From Paraclostridium dentum (GTDB taxonomy: Bacteria; Bacillota; Clostridia; Peptostreptococcales; Peptostreptococcaceae): a stretch of 64,000 nt of DNA. Below, in pieces: positions 9,882 to 18,297 of this stretch. Every line of letters starts with the position of its first letter. Position 1 is the first letter of the stretch. The notes beneath the pieces are model-generated. The model had not been told where the DNA came from and did no database searches. It worked only from the letters and a program-made list of their open reading frames with translations. Position numbers and translations under genes: made by a program. Location: positions 1 through 64,000 of the forward strand of contig NZ_WIPK01000006.1 of assembly GCF_012922555.1 (NCBI RefSeq). Direction: 5' to 3'.

Positions 9882-10439
9882 TTATACCGCCATTATATCT
9901 TGTTCTTTAGCTTTTAATAACGCATCTACTTCTTTTACAAACTTATCAGTTAATTTTTGAACTTCATCTTGAGATTTCTTTAAATCATCTTCAGTTATAT
10001 CGCCATCTTTTTCCATTTTTTTAAGTTTATCGTTAGCATCTCTTCTTTCATTTCTTAATCTAACTTTAAACTCTTCTGCTACTTTACCAGCTTGTTTAGC
10101 TAATTCTTTTCTTCTTTCTTCTGTTAAAGCTGGAACTGATATTCTTATAACTTGTCCATCATTAGTTGGGTTTAATCCTAAATCTGAATTTCTTATAGCT
10201 TTCTCTATTTCAGCCATAGCAGTCTTATCCCAAGGATTTATCATTAAAGTTCTAGGTTCTGGAACTGATATTGCCCCTACTTGATTTACAGGAGTTGGTG
10301 TTCCATAGTAATCAACTCTTATTTTATCTAACATTTGAGCATTAGCTCTTCCTGCTCTTATTGTAGTAAATTCTGATTTAAGAGCTTCTATTGTTTTATT
10401 CATTTTTTCTTCTAATTGTTTTTTTACTTGTGCGCTCAT
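9882..10439 (-). CDS. frr: Ribosome recycling factor
   Basis: Releases ribosomes from mRNA after termination, together with EF-G. It has the standard length of 185 residues. A long-helix bundle bears the family hallmarks GRANAQMLDKIRVDYYGTP, the hinge region PEPRTLMINPWD, and the C-terminal helix with EERRKELAKQAGK and VRLRNERRDA. ATG 10439 follows AAGGAGG. It is 24 bp downstream of pyrH, in the order usual in Firmicutes. Confidence 0.98.
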   Translation of the reverse strand: MSAQVKKQLEEKMNKTIEALKSEFTTIRAGRANAQMLDKIRVDYYGTPTPVNQVGAISVPEPRTLMINPWDKTAMAEIEKAIRNSDLGLNPTNDGQVIRISVPALTEERRKELAKQAGKVAEEFKVRLRNERRDANDKLKKMEKDGDITEDDLKKSQDEVQKLTDKFVKEVDALLKAKEQDIMAV

Positions 10440-10463
10440 TATATTTTCCTCCTTAAAAGTTTA

Positions 10464-11168
10464 TTATTTTACAGTAGTTCCTATATTTTCACCCATAACC
10501 GCTTTTATTATATTCTCTGTAGAAAGTTCAAATACCTTTATTGGTATCTTATTATCCATACATAAAGATGTAGCAGTTGAGTCCATAACTTTAAGTTCTT
10601 TTTGTAAAACTTCTATATAACTAAGTTCTGTAAACTTTTTAGCATCCGCATGTACCTTTGGATCTTTATCATATACTGCATCAACATTTTTTGCTAATAA
10701 TATAACTTCTGATTCCATTTCTGCAGCACGAAGTGCAGCTGCTGTATCAGTTGAGAAGTAAGGATTTCCTGTTCCCGCTCCGAATATAACAACTCTAGAT
10801 TTTTCTAAGTGTCTAACTGCCTTTCTTCTTATATAAGGTTCTGCTATTTGTCTCATTTCTATAGCAGTTTGCACTCTTGTTAATACATCTATGTTTTCAA
10901 GAGCATCTTGTAGAGCCATAGCATTCATAACTGTAGCTAACATTCCTATGTAGTCAGCAGTAGTTCTGTCCATACCTTCTGATGTTCTTCCTCTCCAGAA
11001 GTTACCTCCTCCAACAACTACAGCTACTTCTACACCTATACCTTGAATTTGTTTTATAGCATTAGCTATCTCATTTACAACATCATTGTTTATACCAAAT
11101 CCTTTTTCTCCAGCTAGTGCTTCTCCACTTAATTTAAGTAATACTCTTTTATACATCGGCTTTGTCAT
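10464..11168 (-). CDS. pyrH: UMP kinase
   Basis: Phosphorylates UMP to UDP with ATP. It is a bacterial-type hexameric enzyme of the amino-acid-kinase fold (234 residues). Visible motifs are [15 protein letters not shown] near the N-terminus, the nucleotide loop [11 protein letters not shown], and [22 protein letters not shown] 11168 follows AAGGAGGA. A strong terminator just upstream separates it from tsf, so pyrH-frr probably depend on their own promoter or on read-through. Confidence 0.98.
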   Translation of the reverse strand: MTKPMYKRVLLKLSGEALAGEKGFGINNDVVNEIANAIKQIQGIGVEVAVVVGGGNFWRGRTSEGMDRTTADYIGMLATVMNAMALQDALENIDVLTRVQTAIEMRQIAEPYIRRKAVRHLEKSRVVIFGAGTGNPYFSTDTAAALRAAEMESEVILLAKNVDAVYDKDPKVHADAKKFTELSYIEVLQKELKVMDSTATSLCMDNKIPIKVFELSTENIIKAVMGENIGTTVK

Positions 11169-11195
11169 TTGAAATCCTCCTTAGTTAATCCACTT

Positions 11196-11228
11196 TTTAA
11201 AAAAGAGAACACCGAAGTGTTCTCTTTT
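11196..11228 (-). terminator. Strong terminator after tsf
   Basis: AAGAGAACAC and GTGTTCTCTT arms close a TTCG tetraloop (minus strand) and run into a TTTTTT tract. It lies just after the tsf stop codon at 11235 and before pyrH. Confidence 0.92.
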
Positions 11229-11234
11229 GGTTAA

Positions 11235-12140
11235 TTACTTAAGTTGCTTAGCAACCTCTTCAGCAAAGTTTTCTTCTTTCTTTTCTATACCTTCACCAAC
11301 TTCGAATCTTACGACTCTAGCAACCTTTATTTCAGAACCTACTTTTTTAGCAACGTCTGCAACTAATTGCTTTATAGTTAAATCTGGGTTTTTAACGAAA
11401 GTTTGCTCTACTAAACAAACTTCTTTTAATTGTTTTTCTAATCTTCCCTTTATCATCTTTTCAACTATATTAGCTGGTTTTCCTTCATTTAATGCTTGTT
11501 GAGTTAATATTTCTGTTTCATGAGCTATGTAGTCTTGGTCTACGTCGTCTTTAGAAACATACTTAGGATTCATAGCAGCAACTTGCATAGCTATATCTTT
11601 TCCCATTGCTAATACGTCAGCATCTCTTGCTTCTGTTTCTAATTCAACTAATACACCTATTTTACCACCACCGTGGATGTATCCTGCAACTTGTCCGTTA
11701 GTACATACTTTCTCGAATCTTCTTATGTCTAACTTTTCTCCTATAGTAGCTATTCTGTTGTTTAATACTTCAGATAAAGCTCCTTCTTTGTGAGATTCAG
11801 TTAATAATCCAGCTACATCTTCTTTCTCAGTAGCTAAAGCCATTTCAGCAACATCTTTAACGAAAGTTTTGAAATCTTCGTTTTTAGCAACGAAATCTGT
11901 TTCTGAGTTTATCTCAACTATAGCACCAACTGTGTTATCAGCGTTCATTTCTATAGCAACTAATCCTTCAGCAGCTATTCTATCAGATTTCTTAGCAGCT
12001 TTAGATAATCCTTTTTCTCTTAATAAATCTATAGCTCTTTCCATATTTCCTTCAGCTTCTTGTAAAGCTTTTTTACAGTCCATCATTCCGGCACCTGTAG
12101 TTTCTCTTAACTCTTTAACCATTTGTGCAGTTATAGCCAT
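11235..12140 (-). CDS. tsf: Elongation factor Ts
   Basis: Nucleotide exchange factor for EF-Tu (301 residues). The N-terminal UBA-like module has the signature RETTGAGMMDCKKAL. The core contains NSETDFVAKNEDF, the EF-Tu contact region, and the dimerisation and C-terminal parts are intact. It starts at ATG 12140 with a GGAGGG site, downstream of rpsB after a hairpin-containing spacer. Codon use is that of a highly expressed gene. Confidence 0.98.
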   Translation of the reverse strand: MAITAQMVKELRETTGAGMMDCKKALQEAEGNMERAIDLLREKGLSKAAKKSDRIAAEGLVAIEMNADNTVGAIVEINSETDFVAKNEDFKTFVKDVAEMALATEKEDVAGLLTESHKEGALSEVLNNRIATIGEKLDIRRFEKVCTNGQVAGYIHGGGKIGVLVELETEARDADVLAMGKDIAMQVAAMNPKYVSKDDVDQDYIAHETEILTQQALNEGKPANIVEKMIKGRLEKQLKEVCLVEQTFVKNPDLTIKQLVADVAKKVGSEIKVARVVRFEVGEGIEKKEENFAEEVAKQLK

Positions 12141-12164
12141 TGGTATTCCCTCCTATATATTACT

Positions 12165-12192
12165 AATGGTAAGGGTATGCCCCCTTACCATT
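12165..12192 (-). other. Intercistronic hairpin between rpsB and tsf
   Basis: Perfect 11-bp arms AATGGTAAGGG / CCCTTACCATT with a 6-base loop and no U-tract. It probably modulates the rpsB:tsf ratio, as an mRNA stabiliser or partial terminator, rather than ending transcription. Confidence 0.7.
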
Positions 12193-12203
12193 AAATTATT
12201 TTA

Positions 12204-12926
12204 TTATTCTTGATCTTCAGTTACTTCTTCTTGATCATCAGCTATAGCTTGTCTTCCTTCTATTATAGCAGTTGCCATAGCACCAGTTATTAACTTAACA
12301 GCTCTTATAGCGTCATCGTTACCTGGTATAGCAAAGTCTAATTGCTCAGGATCACAGTTTGTATCAACTATACCTATTACTGGTATACCTAATCTGTGAG
12401 CTTCTTGTATAGCTATGTTTTCTTTTCTTGGGTCTACTACGAATATAGCAGCTGGTAATTCAGGCATATCTTTTATACCGTTTAAGTATTTCTCTAATTT
12501 TTCTTTTTCAGCTCTTAATTTTATAACTTCTTTCTTAGGAAGAACGTTGAATACTCCTTCTTCTTCCATTTTTTCTAACTTTCTTAACTTGTCTATTCTA
12601 GTCTTTATAGTTTTGTGGTTTGTTAACATTCCACCTAACCATCTTTCGTTAACGTAGAACATTCCACATCTTTCAGCTTCTTCTTTTATAGCTTCTTGAG
12701 CTTGCTTCTTAGTTCCTACGAATAATATAGGTCTTCCAGTTTCAGCTACTTCTTTAGTGAATCTGTAAGCTTCCTCAACTTTTTTAACAGTTTTTTGTAA
12801 GTCTATTATATATATTCCATTTCTCTCTGTGAATATATATTGAGCCATCTTAGGGTTCCATCTTCTTGTTTGATGTCCGAAATGAACACCAGCTTCTAAT
12901 AATTGTTTCATTGATATTACTGCCAT
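12204..12926 (-). CDS. rpsB: 30S ribosomal protein S2
   Basis: Small-subunit protein bridging head and body of the 30S subunit (240 residues). Characteristic sequences include [22 protein letters not shown] near the N-terminus, the coiled-coil insertion, and [19 protein letters not shown] with a C-terminal acidic tail. The ATG follows CCAGGAGGAAAAA. A structured leader and a sigma-A type promoter are visible upstream (12949-13062). Confidence 0.98.
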   Translation of the reverse strand: MAVISMKQLLEAGVHFGHQTRRWNPKMAQYIFTERNGIYIIDLQKTVKKVEEAYRFTKEVAETGRPILFVGTKKQAQEAIKEEAERCGMFYVNERWLGGMLTNHKTIKTRIDKLRKLEKMEEEGVFNVLPKKEVIKLRAEKEKLEKYLNGIKDMPELPAAIFVVDPRKENIAIQEAHRLGIPVIGIVDTNCDPEQLDFAIPGNDDAIRAVKLITGAMATAIIEGRQAIADDQEEVTEDQE

Positions 12927-12948
12927 TTTTTCCTCCTGGTTTTACCTC

Positions 12949-13005
12949 CGACTTGATCAACTCTCTAAAAAACCCTCTAGGCACCTTTTAGAGATCACAT
13001 AGTCG
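12949..13005 (-). promoter_or_regulatory. Structured 5' leader of rpsB
   Basis: On the minus strand the untranslated leader folds as a three-part helix. CGACT pairs with AGTCG at the base, GATC pairs with GATC, and TCTAAAA pairs with TTTTAGA, enclosing a GGTGCCTAGAGGG apical region. The 3' edge of the helix abuts a GGAGGT just ahead of the rpsB ribosome binding site. This is the layout expected of an autoregulatory ribosomal-protein leader, but I cannot match it to a named motif. Confidence 0.5.
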
Positions 13006-13033
13006 TGCGTTATTTTATTTTTTTACCTCAGTT

Positions 13034-13062
13034 AGTATATCATAGCCCATTATAAATTACAA
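13034..13062 (-). promoter_or_regulatory. Sigma-A type promoter of rpsB-tsf
   Basis: On the minus strand TTGTAA (13062-13057), a 17-bp spacer and TATACT (13039-13034). Initiation near 13027 gives a leader of about 100 nt containing the hairpin described above. Confidence 0.55.
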
Positions 13063-13203
13063 TATCTTTTATAAATTTTATATCCTTATTATATATGTAC
13101 TATTATTTTCTATTTTTCTTCATTTCCCTAAGTAATTATTGCCAAATTTTCAAAAATATATTCAACTTAAATCATAAATTAATTTTTCATTTTTTTACCC
13201 ATA

Positions 13204-13240
13204 AAAAATAAGATAGAGTTAATACTCTATCTTATTTTTT
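13204..13240 (-). terminator. Terminator of the DacF-type carboxypeptidase gene
   Basis: AATAAGATAGAGT / ACTCTATCTTATT arms with a TAAT loop and flanking A and T runs, three bases after the stop at 13243. Confidence 0.9.
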
Positions 13241-13242
13241 TA

Positions 13243-14430
13243 CTATTTTGAAAACAACATTTTAACTTTAGTGATTAAAGAAGCATCATCCACATCTTTC
13301 GCACTAACTATATCAATACTACCCAAGATTTCTCCATTATCAGTATAGTATTTAATTACACCTAGTACATCACCCTTTTTAATAGGATATTCTAATTCTT
13401 TTAAAGTTAACTGTGTATTTAAATTTTCTTCATTTCCTAAGATTGTATATAATTCATCTTTAGTTCTAAGCTCTACTTCTAATTCTTCTAATCCCTTTAT
13501 ATATTTTTTACCTATTAAATCATTTTTACGTATTACTTTTTCTGTATGATAATTCTCTTTCCCATAATTTAGCATGTCTAATGATGCTGATAATCTTTTA
13601 TTTTTATGATTAGCACCTAAAGACACACCTATAACTCTATATTTTCGCATATCATTTTGTTTTTTTACATTCATTGAAAATGATAAACAGTATCCTGCAT
13701 TGCCTGTGTATCCAGTCTTAATTCCATCAACATCAGGTATTATTCTTAATAAAGGGTTAGTGTTGTTTTTTTCAAATCCTCTATTTGGATTTGAGTAGGT
13801 AACCATATCAGTAACTGATGTAACTTGTTTTTCATAATTATCAAACATATACTTACCAAGGGTTGCAATATCTCTAGCTGTTGATATATTTTGTTTTGGT
13901 TGAGCCTTAGGATTTTGTAAGTCATATATAGGTAGTCCATGAGGATTCACAAAATGAGTATTGCTCATTCCTATATCTTTAGCCTTTTTGTTCATAATTT
14001 TTACAAACTGCTCTGGACTTTTACCTATATGAGTAGCTATAGCAATTGCTGCATCATTTCCAGAAACTATCATTAATCCTTTCATCAGTTCAATTAGCTC
14101 TACTTCTTCATTTTCTTTCAAATGATAACTTGATCCTTTTACAGATGCTATTTTTTTAGTTATTTTAATTTTATCCTTAGGACTTACCTGCTTGTTTTCA
14201 ATAGCTTCTATAGCTATTAAAAACGTCATCATTTTACTTAAACTAGCTAATGGTCTTTTTTCATCTGGATTTTTAGCATATAAAACTCTATTTGTATCTT
14301 GGTCTATTAGTATAGATGATAAAGAATACTTATCTACTTCTTTTTCTTTTTCTGTTGCAAATATAGTATATGGAGTTACAAATGCTAAAATTAAAATAAA
14401 TGATATGATTTTCTTTACTCCTAATGTCAT
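13243..14430 (-). CDS. Serine-type D-Ala-D-Ala carboxypeptidase (DacF/PBP5 family)
   Basis: Low-molecular-mass penicillin-binding protein (395 residues) that trims the terminal D-alanine from peptidoglycan stem peptides. A signal peptide covers about residues 1-26. The active-site triad motifs are S63-L-S-K66, S123-G-N125 and K238-T-G240. A C-terminal beta domain with a Lys-rich tail follows. Several such paralogues occur in spore formers, and this one could be the DacF or DacB type. It follows the potassium-channel gene after 77 bp on the same strand and ends at a strong terminator. Confidence 0.94.
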   Translation of the reverse strand: MTLGVKKIISFILILAFVTPYTIFATEKEKEVDKYSLSSILIDQDTNRVLYAKNPDEKRPLASLSKMMTFLIAIEAIENKQVSPKDKIKITKKIASVKGSSYHLKENEEVELIELMKGLMIVSGNDAAIAIATHIGKSPEQFVKIMNKKAKDIGMSNTHFVNPHGLPIYDLQNPKAQPKQNISTARDIATLGKYMFDNYEKQVTSVTDMVTYSNPNRGFEKNNTNPLLRIIPDVDGIKTGYTGNAGYCLSFSMNVKKQNDMRKYRVIGVSLGANHKNKRLSASLDMLNYGKENYHTEKVIRKNDLIGKKYIKGLEELEVELRTKDELYTILGNEENLNTQLTLKELEYPIKKGDVLGVIKYYTDNGEILGSIDIVSAKDVDDASLITKVKMLFSK

Positions 14431-14507
14431 TTTTTCACCTTCTTAAGTTAATAAGTATATATTAATTTTTCACTTATTTACTTAAATATATATCTAGTAA
14501 TTATTTA

Positions 14508-15452
14508 CTATCTTGACATTTTCCTAAAAATTACAGAAGCCCATGATGCTCCCATAGTTACTCCAAGAAAAACTTCTATACTTACTAGAGCTTTTCCAGC
14601 TATATTAATTACTGTCATATCTCCATATCCTACCGTACTGAATGTAATCATACTAAAATACCATAAATCAATATAATTTTTAATTAACTCATATATATTT
14701 TTAACTTCACCTATTTTTATTATTTTATCATTATATTTAACTCCCGTTACCATATATAAAATAGCAAACAAACTGATTATAAAAAAAGATATTATAAAAA
14801 TATTTAGAGGCTTTTCTCCATATCCAATTATTATTCTTGATAGAAAATCTATAAATTTAGCATTTATATATTGAATATTACCTCTAAATCCACTTCTTTT
14901 TATACATTTACCTCCATAATATCTTTCCATGTAATAATAGTGTCCAAGTTTTTCATAATCTCCAGTTATGCTACATTGATTTTTTGCTATTCTATAATTA
15001 ATTTTTGCATTTTCATAATTATTTTTACCATACTTTATATCTTTTAATAAAACCTTTGTACAATTACTAAAAATAATTCCGTCTAATCTAGGCAAGTTTT
15101 TTATATTTTCAAATGAAACCTTTTGACCTTTTATTTTTGAATGTATAAAAATTTTCTCACCAGTTAATTCTCTGCTAAACTCTACATTTTTAAAGATACA
15201 ATCTCCACAAAAAACACAATTTTTAAAGGATACATTATTTTCAAAGGTAATATTTTTAAAAGTAATATTTTTTTCAAATCTACAATTATCAAATATCACA
15301 TCTTTTTTAAATAAAGCATCGGAAAAATCTATATTTTTGTTTTTACTCAATTCATGTAGTTTATCACTATTTATAATAACAACTTCATCAAATATTAAAT
15401 TAGTATAATCTATGCATTGTTTTTTTTTAAAGTTTATATTTTGTTTAATCAT
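14508..15452 (-). CDS. Pentapeptide-repeat / two-TM potassium channel fusion
   Basis: A 314-residue protein with a cytoplasmic N-terminal domain and an ion-channel module. Residues about 50-92 repeat a phenylalanine every fifth position (for example VIFDN-CRFEK-NITFK), the mark of a right-handed pentapeptide-repeat helix. Residues about 216-238 and 285-309 are membrane helices flanking a pore loop. The pore contains the exact K+ selectivity filter TVGYGD (273-278). No RCK/TrkA domain is present, so the repeat domain may take the gating or partner-binding role. It is preceded by a pseudokinase gene with its own terminator and followed by a carboxypeptidase. ATG 15452 follows GGAGGA. Confidence 0.88.
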   Translation of the reverse strand: MIKQNINFKKKQCIDYTNLIFDEVVIINSDKLHELSKNKNIDFSDALFKKDVIFDNCRFEKNITFKNITFENNVSFKNCVFCGDCIFKNVEFSRELTGEKIFIHSKIKGQKVSFENIKNLPRLDGIIFSNCTKVLLKDIKYGKNNYENAKINYRIAKNQCSITGDYEKLGHYYYMERYYGGKCIKRSGFRGNIQYINAKFIDFLSRIIIGYGEKPLNIFIISFFIISLFAILYMVTGVKYNDKIIKIGEVKNIYELIKNYIDLWYFSMITFSTVGYGDMTVINIAGKALVSIEVFLGVTMGASWASVIFRKMSR

Positions 15453-15540
15453 CGACTATACGTCCTCCAATTTTTATGGTTATTATTTTTTGATATTAAT
15501 TAAATTTTATTCATAATATAATAACTTCATTAGTTGTATA

Positions 15541-15580
15541 AAAAAACTGTTTCAAAGATTAACTTTGAAACAGTTTTATT
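15541..15580 (-). terminator. Terminator of the pseudokinase gene
   Basis: AAACTGTTTCAAAG / CTTTGAAACAGTTT perfect arms, an ATTAA loop and a T-run on the minus strand, overlapping the stop codon at 15576. Confidence 0.9.
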
Positions 15581-16565
15581 TTATAGTCATCCCGAGCACT
15601 AAAAAAGAAACAATGGCAATTGCTCCTAATGCTGCAAATTTACTAAATCTATGTATGTGTTTTTTATTTTTTACATATTCATCTTTATGTACTATTAAAT
15701 CTTGTTCAATATTTTCATTTTCTTCATCTTTTCCACATATATTTTCAACTTCATATAGATATTCACTTAAGTCTATCATAACTTCTTGAGGCGTTTGGTA
15801 TCTATGCTTTCGACTTAACAGTTTTTTTACTATATTTATAATTTTTTCTGGACTTTTTCCGGTGTCAATTTTTCTCCAGCATATACCCTTGTCCATTCTT
15901 CTTATGAGTTCCTCTTCACTTTTTGCTTCTCCATAAGGGTGTTCTCCAAATATCAATTCAAACAAAATTACTCCTAGAGCGTGAAAATCGCTACTTTTAT
16001 CTGTATATCCTAGACAAATTTGATGAGGACACATATACTTTAAGTTTTTAGAAAATCTTTTTATTCCATTATTAAAAATTTTATTATTAGATTTTATAAT
16101 TCCAATATTACTTAACTTTACATTATATCCTTCATCTATAATTATGTTACTTGGCTGTAGACATCCATGATATATATCATAGCTATGTATTACTTCTAGT
16201 GCATTTAATATTTGTCTAAAAATTATAATTATTTCATCCATATTCAATTTATGAAATTTAGTTAATTGGTTCAAAGTACTACCTTCCATATACTCACTTA
16301 TAACATAGTATAATTCCGTTCCATTTTCAAGCTTATCCATCCCTACATCTTTTACTTTAAGTATATTTGGCGAATTAATTTCATTTATAGATGTTGATTC
16401 ATCAATTAAGTTAGATATAAATTTTTCACTTCTAATTATTCCTTTATCTATGATATTTATAATGACCAGCTGCTTATCGTAAGAATCTCTGCCTTTATAT
16501 AGACACGAATTAGAACATCTTCCTATTTCTTCTACAATCTCATACCTTTTTCCTATATATACCAA
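15576..16565 (-). CDS. Membrane-anchored protein kinase homologue lacking catalytic residues (pseudokinase)
   Basis: A protein of the bacterial Ser/Thr kinase (PrkC-like) fold, 329 residues from TTG 16565, which has a GGGAGG site at proper spacing; an in-frame ATG lies 27 bases further upstream. The fold is clear: YEIVEEIG N-lobe, helix C, YVISEYMEG hinge, catalytic-loop equivalent and the SSDFHALGVILFELIFGEHPY helix. However, the VAIK lysine is Asn37, HRD reads HGC (Cys135), the loop lysine is Gln, and the DFG aspartate is Asn153. Phosphotransfer is therefore unlikely. It ends in one membrane helix with almost no external tail and has no PASTA domain, placing the kinase fold in the cytoplasm. 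It ends in a terminator, and the next gene is the potassium channel. Confidence 0.88.
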   Translation of the reverse strand: MVYIGKRYEIVEEIGRCSNSCLYKGRDSYDKQLVIINIIDKGIIRSEKFISNLIDESTSINEINSPNILKVKDVGMDKLENGTELYYVISEYMEGSTLNQLTKFHKLNMDEIIIIFRQILNALEVIHSYDIYHGCLQPSNIIIDEGYNVKLSNIGIIKSNNKIFNNGIKRFSKNLKYMCPHQICLGYTDKSSDFHALGVILFELIFGEHPYGEAKSEEELIRRMDKGICWRKIDTGKSPEKIINIVKKLLSRKHRYQTPQEVMIDLSEYLYEVENICGKDEENENIEQDLIVHKDEYVKNKKHIHRFSKFAALGAIAIVSFLVLGMTIK

Positions 16566-16655
16566 ATAATCTCCCTCCCAATATGCATGCAAACATTTTC
16601 TATCCTTAGTTATATTATAACAACTTTGGAAATAATTGTAATTAATAAGTATTAC

Positions 16656-16723
16656 ATGACCACATTTATATTTTTTTGTGTTTTTGTATCGTTTCAGTGT
16701 TATTAGTTTATTTTTGTGGTCAT
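16656..16723. repeat. Inverted repeat upstream of the pseudokinase promoter
   Basis: Perfect 9-bp arms ATGACCACA (16656-16664) and TGTGGTCAT (16715-16723) separated by 50 bp. The distance is long for one operator, so it may be paired protein-binding sites or chance. Confidence 0.35.
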
Positions 16724-16798
16724 ACCCAATTATTATTACCTTTAAACTTTTTAAAAATTCTTGAAAATCAATATAGAGGTGCTTTAGTCTTTACAAAA

Positions 16799-16868
16799 AT
16801 ATCCGTATACAATTTAATAGATTCATAGAAGTCAAACAACTATAATCCTTAAAATTATATACGGATAT
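16799..16868 (-). terminator. Long-loop inverted repeat after the VanW gene
   Basis: 17-bp arms ATATCCGTATACAATTT (16799-16815) and AAATTATATACGGATAT (16852-16868) match at 16 positions around a 36-base spacer. On the minus strand they lie 33 bases beyond the stop at 16902 and are followed by TTTTTG, so termination is plausible despite the unusual loop. Confidence 0.55.
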
Positions 16869-16901
16869 ATATATATATTATTTAGTATATTATTATTAAT
16901 T

Positions 16902-18188
16902 TTATTTTTTCTTGTACGAACTCGTTGTTATGTACTCTTTTTCTGTTACTTTACCGTTAGAATCTTTAAATTCTCTATAAGTCTTAACTACGTTACTACT
17001 TCCCACATTTTCAGTTACCACACTTATATTTTGCTTATCCTTTGAACTACCATATATAGTGCTTGTTACTGTTCCATTATACGCTGAGTTTTTTATATAT
17101 ATAGGATGTTTATATGGATTTTTAAATTTTAAATCTATAGATCCATAAGCAACTGTTGCATCTTTTCCTTTAGGCGCATATGTAGATGGCAATGAATGGT
17201 TTCTAACATTTGTTATATCAAGCCCTGAGTAAAGAGCTGAATTATATATAGTTGTAGATACTTGACATACTCCCCCTCCAGATCCATCTTGTACCTTACC
17301 ATTTACAATTACAGGTGCATCTTTATACCCATTAGATCTACTTCTAGGTCCTGTTGATGTATTGTATGAAAACTCTTCTCCTGGCATAAGTACTATGTCA
17401 CTAGTACTATTAGATGCCTTAACTATATTGTAAGCTCTATTAGCAGATGAATTTGTGTATCTAGTACTGTGAGTCGCCAATAATGAGTCTACACTTTTTA
17501 GCATATCCGCAGTTATGCTTGGTTTCTCGCTTTTTATTGAAAGCGCCATACCACTAAATTTGTTTTCAGCTAAATATTTTTTTATGTTTTCCTTACTGGA
17601 TTTTTTATCCAATTCTTGTCCTATAACCTCTGGTGTTATATTAAAGCTTCCTGAATCTGATATATATAGCTTTGCATCAGCAACTTTTTTATTCGCCTTA
17701 TTACTTATTTCATCTAATGCTGAGTCTAATTTTTTTTCATTGTATGTAGGATTTATAGCTATTACTTCTTTTTTTCCTCTTTGAAGTGCAATAACTCTTT
17801 CTACATTCTTAAAATACGAATCAGTTTTGTTAAATTTATATGCATTATCAACAAACTTATTTACATCGTATTTTAAATCAATTTGATTCGGATTTATTAT
17901 AAAATTTTTATCATTGTAATCCACATCTATACTCTTAGGCTTGTATTCATTGGCTACAGCTAATTTAGCCTCATTAGGTGTAAGATCTGAAACATTTACA
18001 TTTCCAATATACATATTGGTAGCTATCTTGCCGTTGTAAATATACTTGTTATTAAATGATTTTATGCCTATCGATGCTATTATTATAAGTGTTAAAATAA
18101 TTGCTGCTATAATACTTAAATTTTTTTTTGATGTAATATCAAGTCTTACTCTTTCTTTTTTTTCTTCCACTGCTACATTTTGTTGCAT
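16902..18188 (-). CDS. VanW family membrane-anchored envelope protein
   Basis: A 428-residue protein. The start is ATG 18188, chosen for its GGGGGG site; an upstream in-frame ATG at 18245 has none. A charged N-terminus precedes one membrane helix (about residues 24-45). Two helical peptidoglycan-binding-like modules (PG_binding_4 type, to about residue 235) follow, then a VanW domain with MPGEEFSYN and the invariant GGGVCQVSTTIYNSAL. A G5-like beta segment forms the end. The domain faces the wall. VanW-containing proteins are common in clostridia and their function is unsettled; the name does not imply vancomycin resistance here. Confidence 0.9.
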   Translation of the reverse strand: MQQNVAVEEKKERVRLDITSKKNLSIIAAIILTLIIIASIGIKSFNNKYIYNGKIATNMYIGNVNVSDLTPNEAKLAVANEYKPKSIDVDYNDKNFIINPNQIDLKYDVNKFVDNAYKFNKTDSYFKNVERVIALQRGKKEVIAINPTYNEKKLDSALDEISNKANKKVADAKLYISDSGSFNITPEVIGQELDKKSSKENIKKYLAENKFSGMALSIKSEKPSITADMLKSVDSLLATHSTRYTNSSANRAYNIVKASNSTSDIVLMPGEEFSYNTSTGPRSRSNGYKDAPVIVNGKVQDGSGGGVCQVSTTIYNSALYSGLDITNVRNHSLPSTYAPKGKDATVAYGSIDLKFKNPYKHPIYIKNSAYNGTVTSTIYGSSKDKQNISVVTENVGSSNVVKTYREFKDSNGKVTEKEYITTSSYKKK

Positions 18189-18297
18189 TTCATTCCCCCC
18201 TACTTTGCTTAAGATAATTATATTTAAATGAACTTTATAAAACAACGTTTCTTAAGTATATGTAACTTTATTGTCACAATTGTAGAGGCTTGTATAT

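Larger units (their letters stand above)
16566..16901. other. Intergenic region with pseudokinase promoter and inverted repeats
   Basis: No convincing gene lies here. On the minus strand TTACAA, 16 bp, TATAAT (about 16641-16614) is a likely promoter of the pseudokinase. Two inverted repeats lie behind it (16656-16723 and 16799-16868). Confidence 0.5.

Noticed and set aside
16902-18188. Vancomycin resistance determinant
   Set aside because: VanW domains are widespread in clostridia and no vanH/A/X-type ligase genes accompany it.
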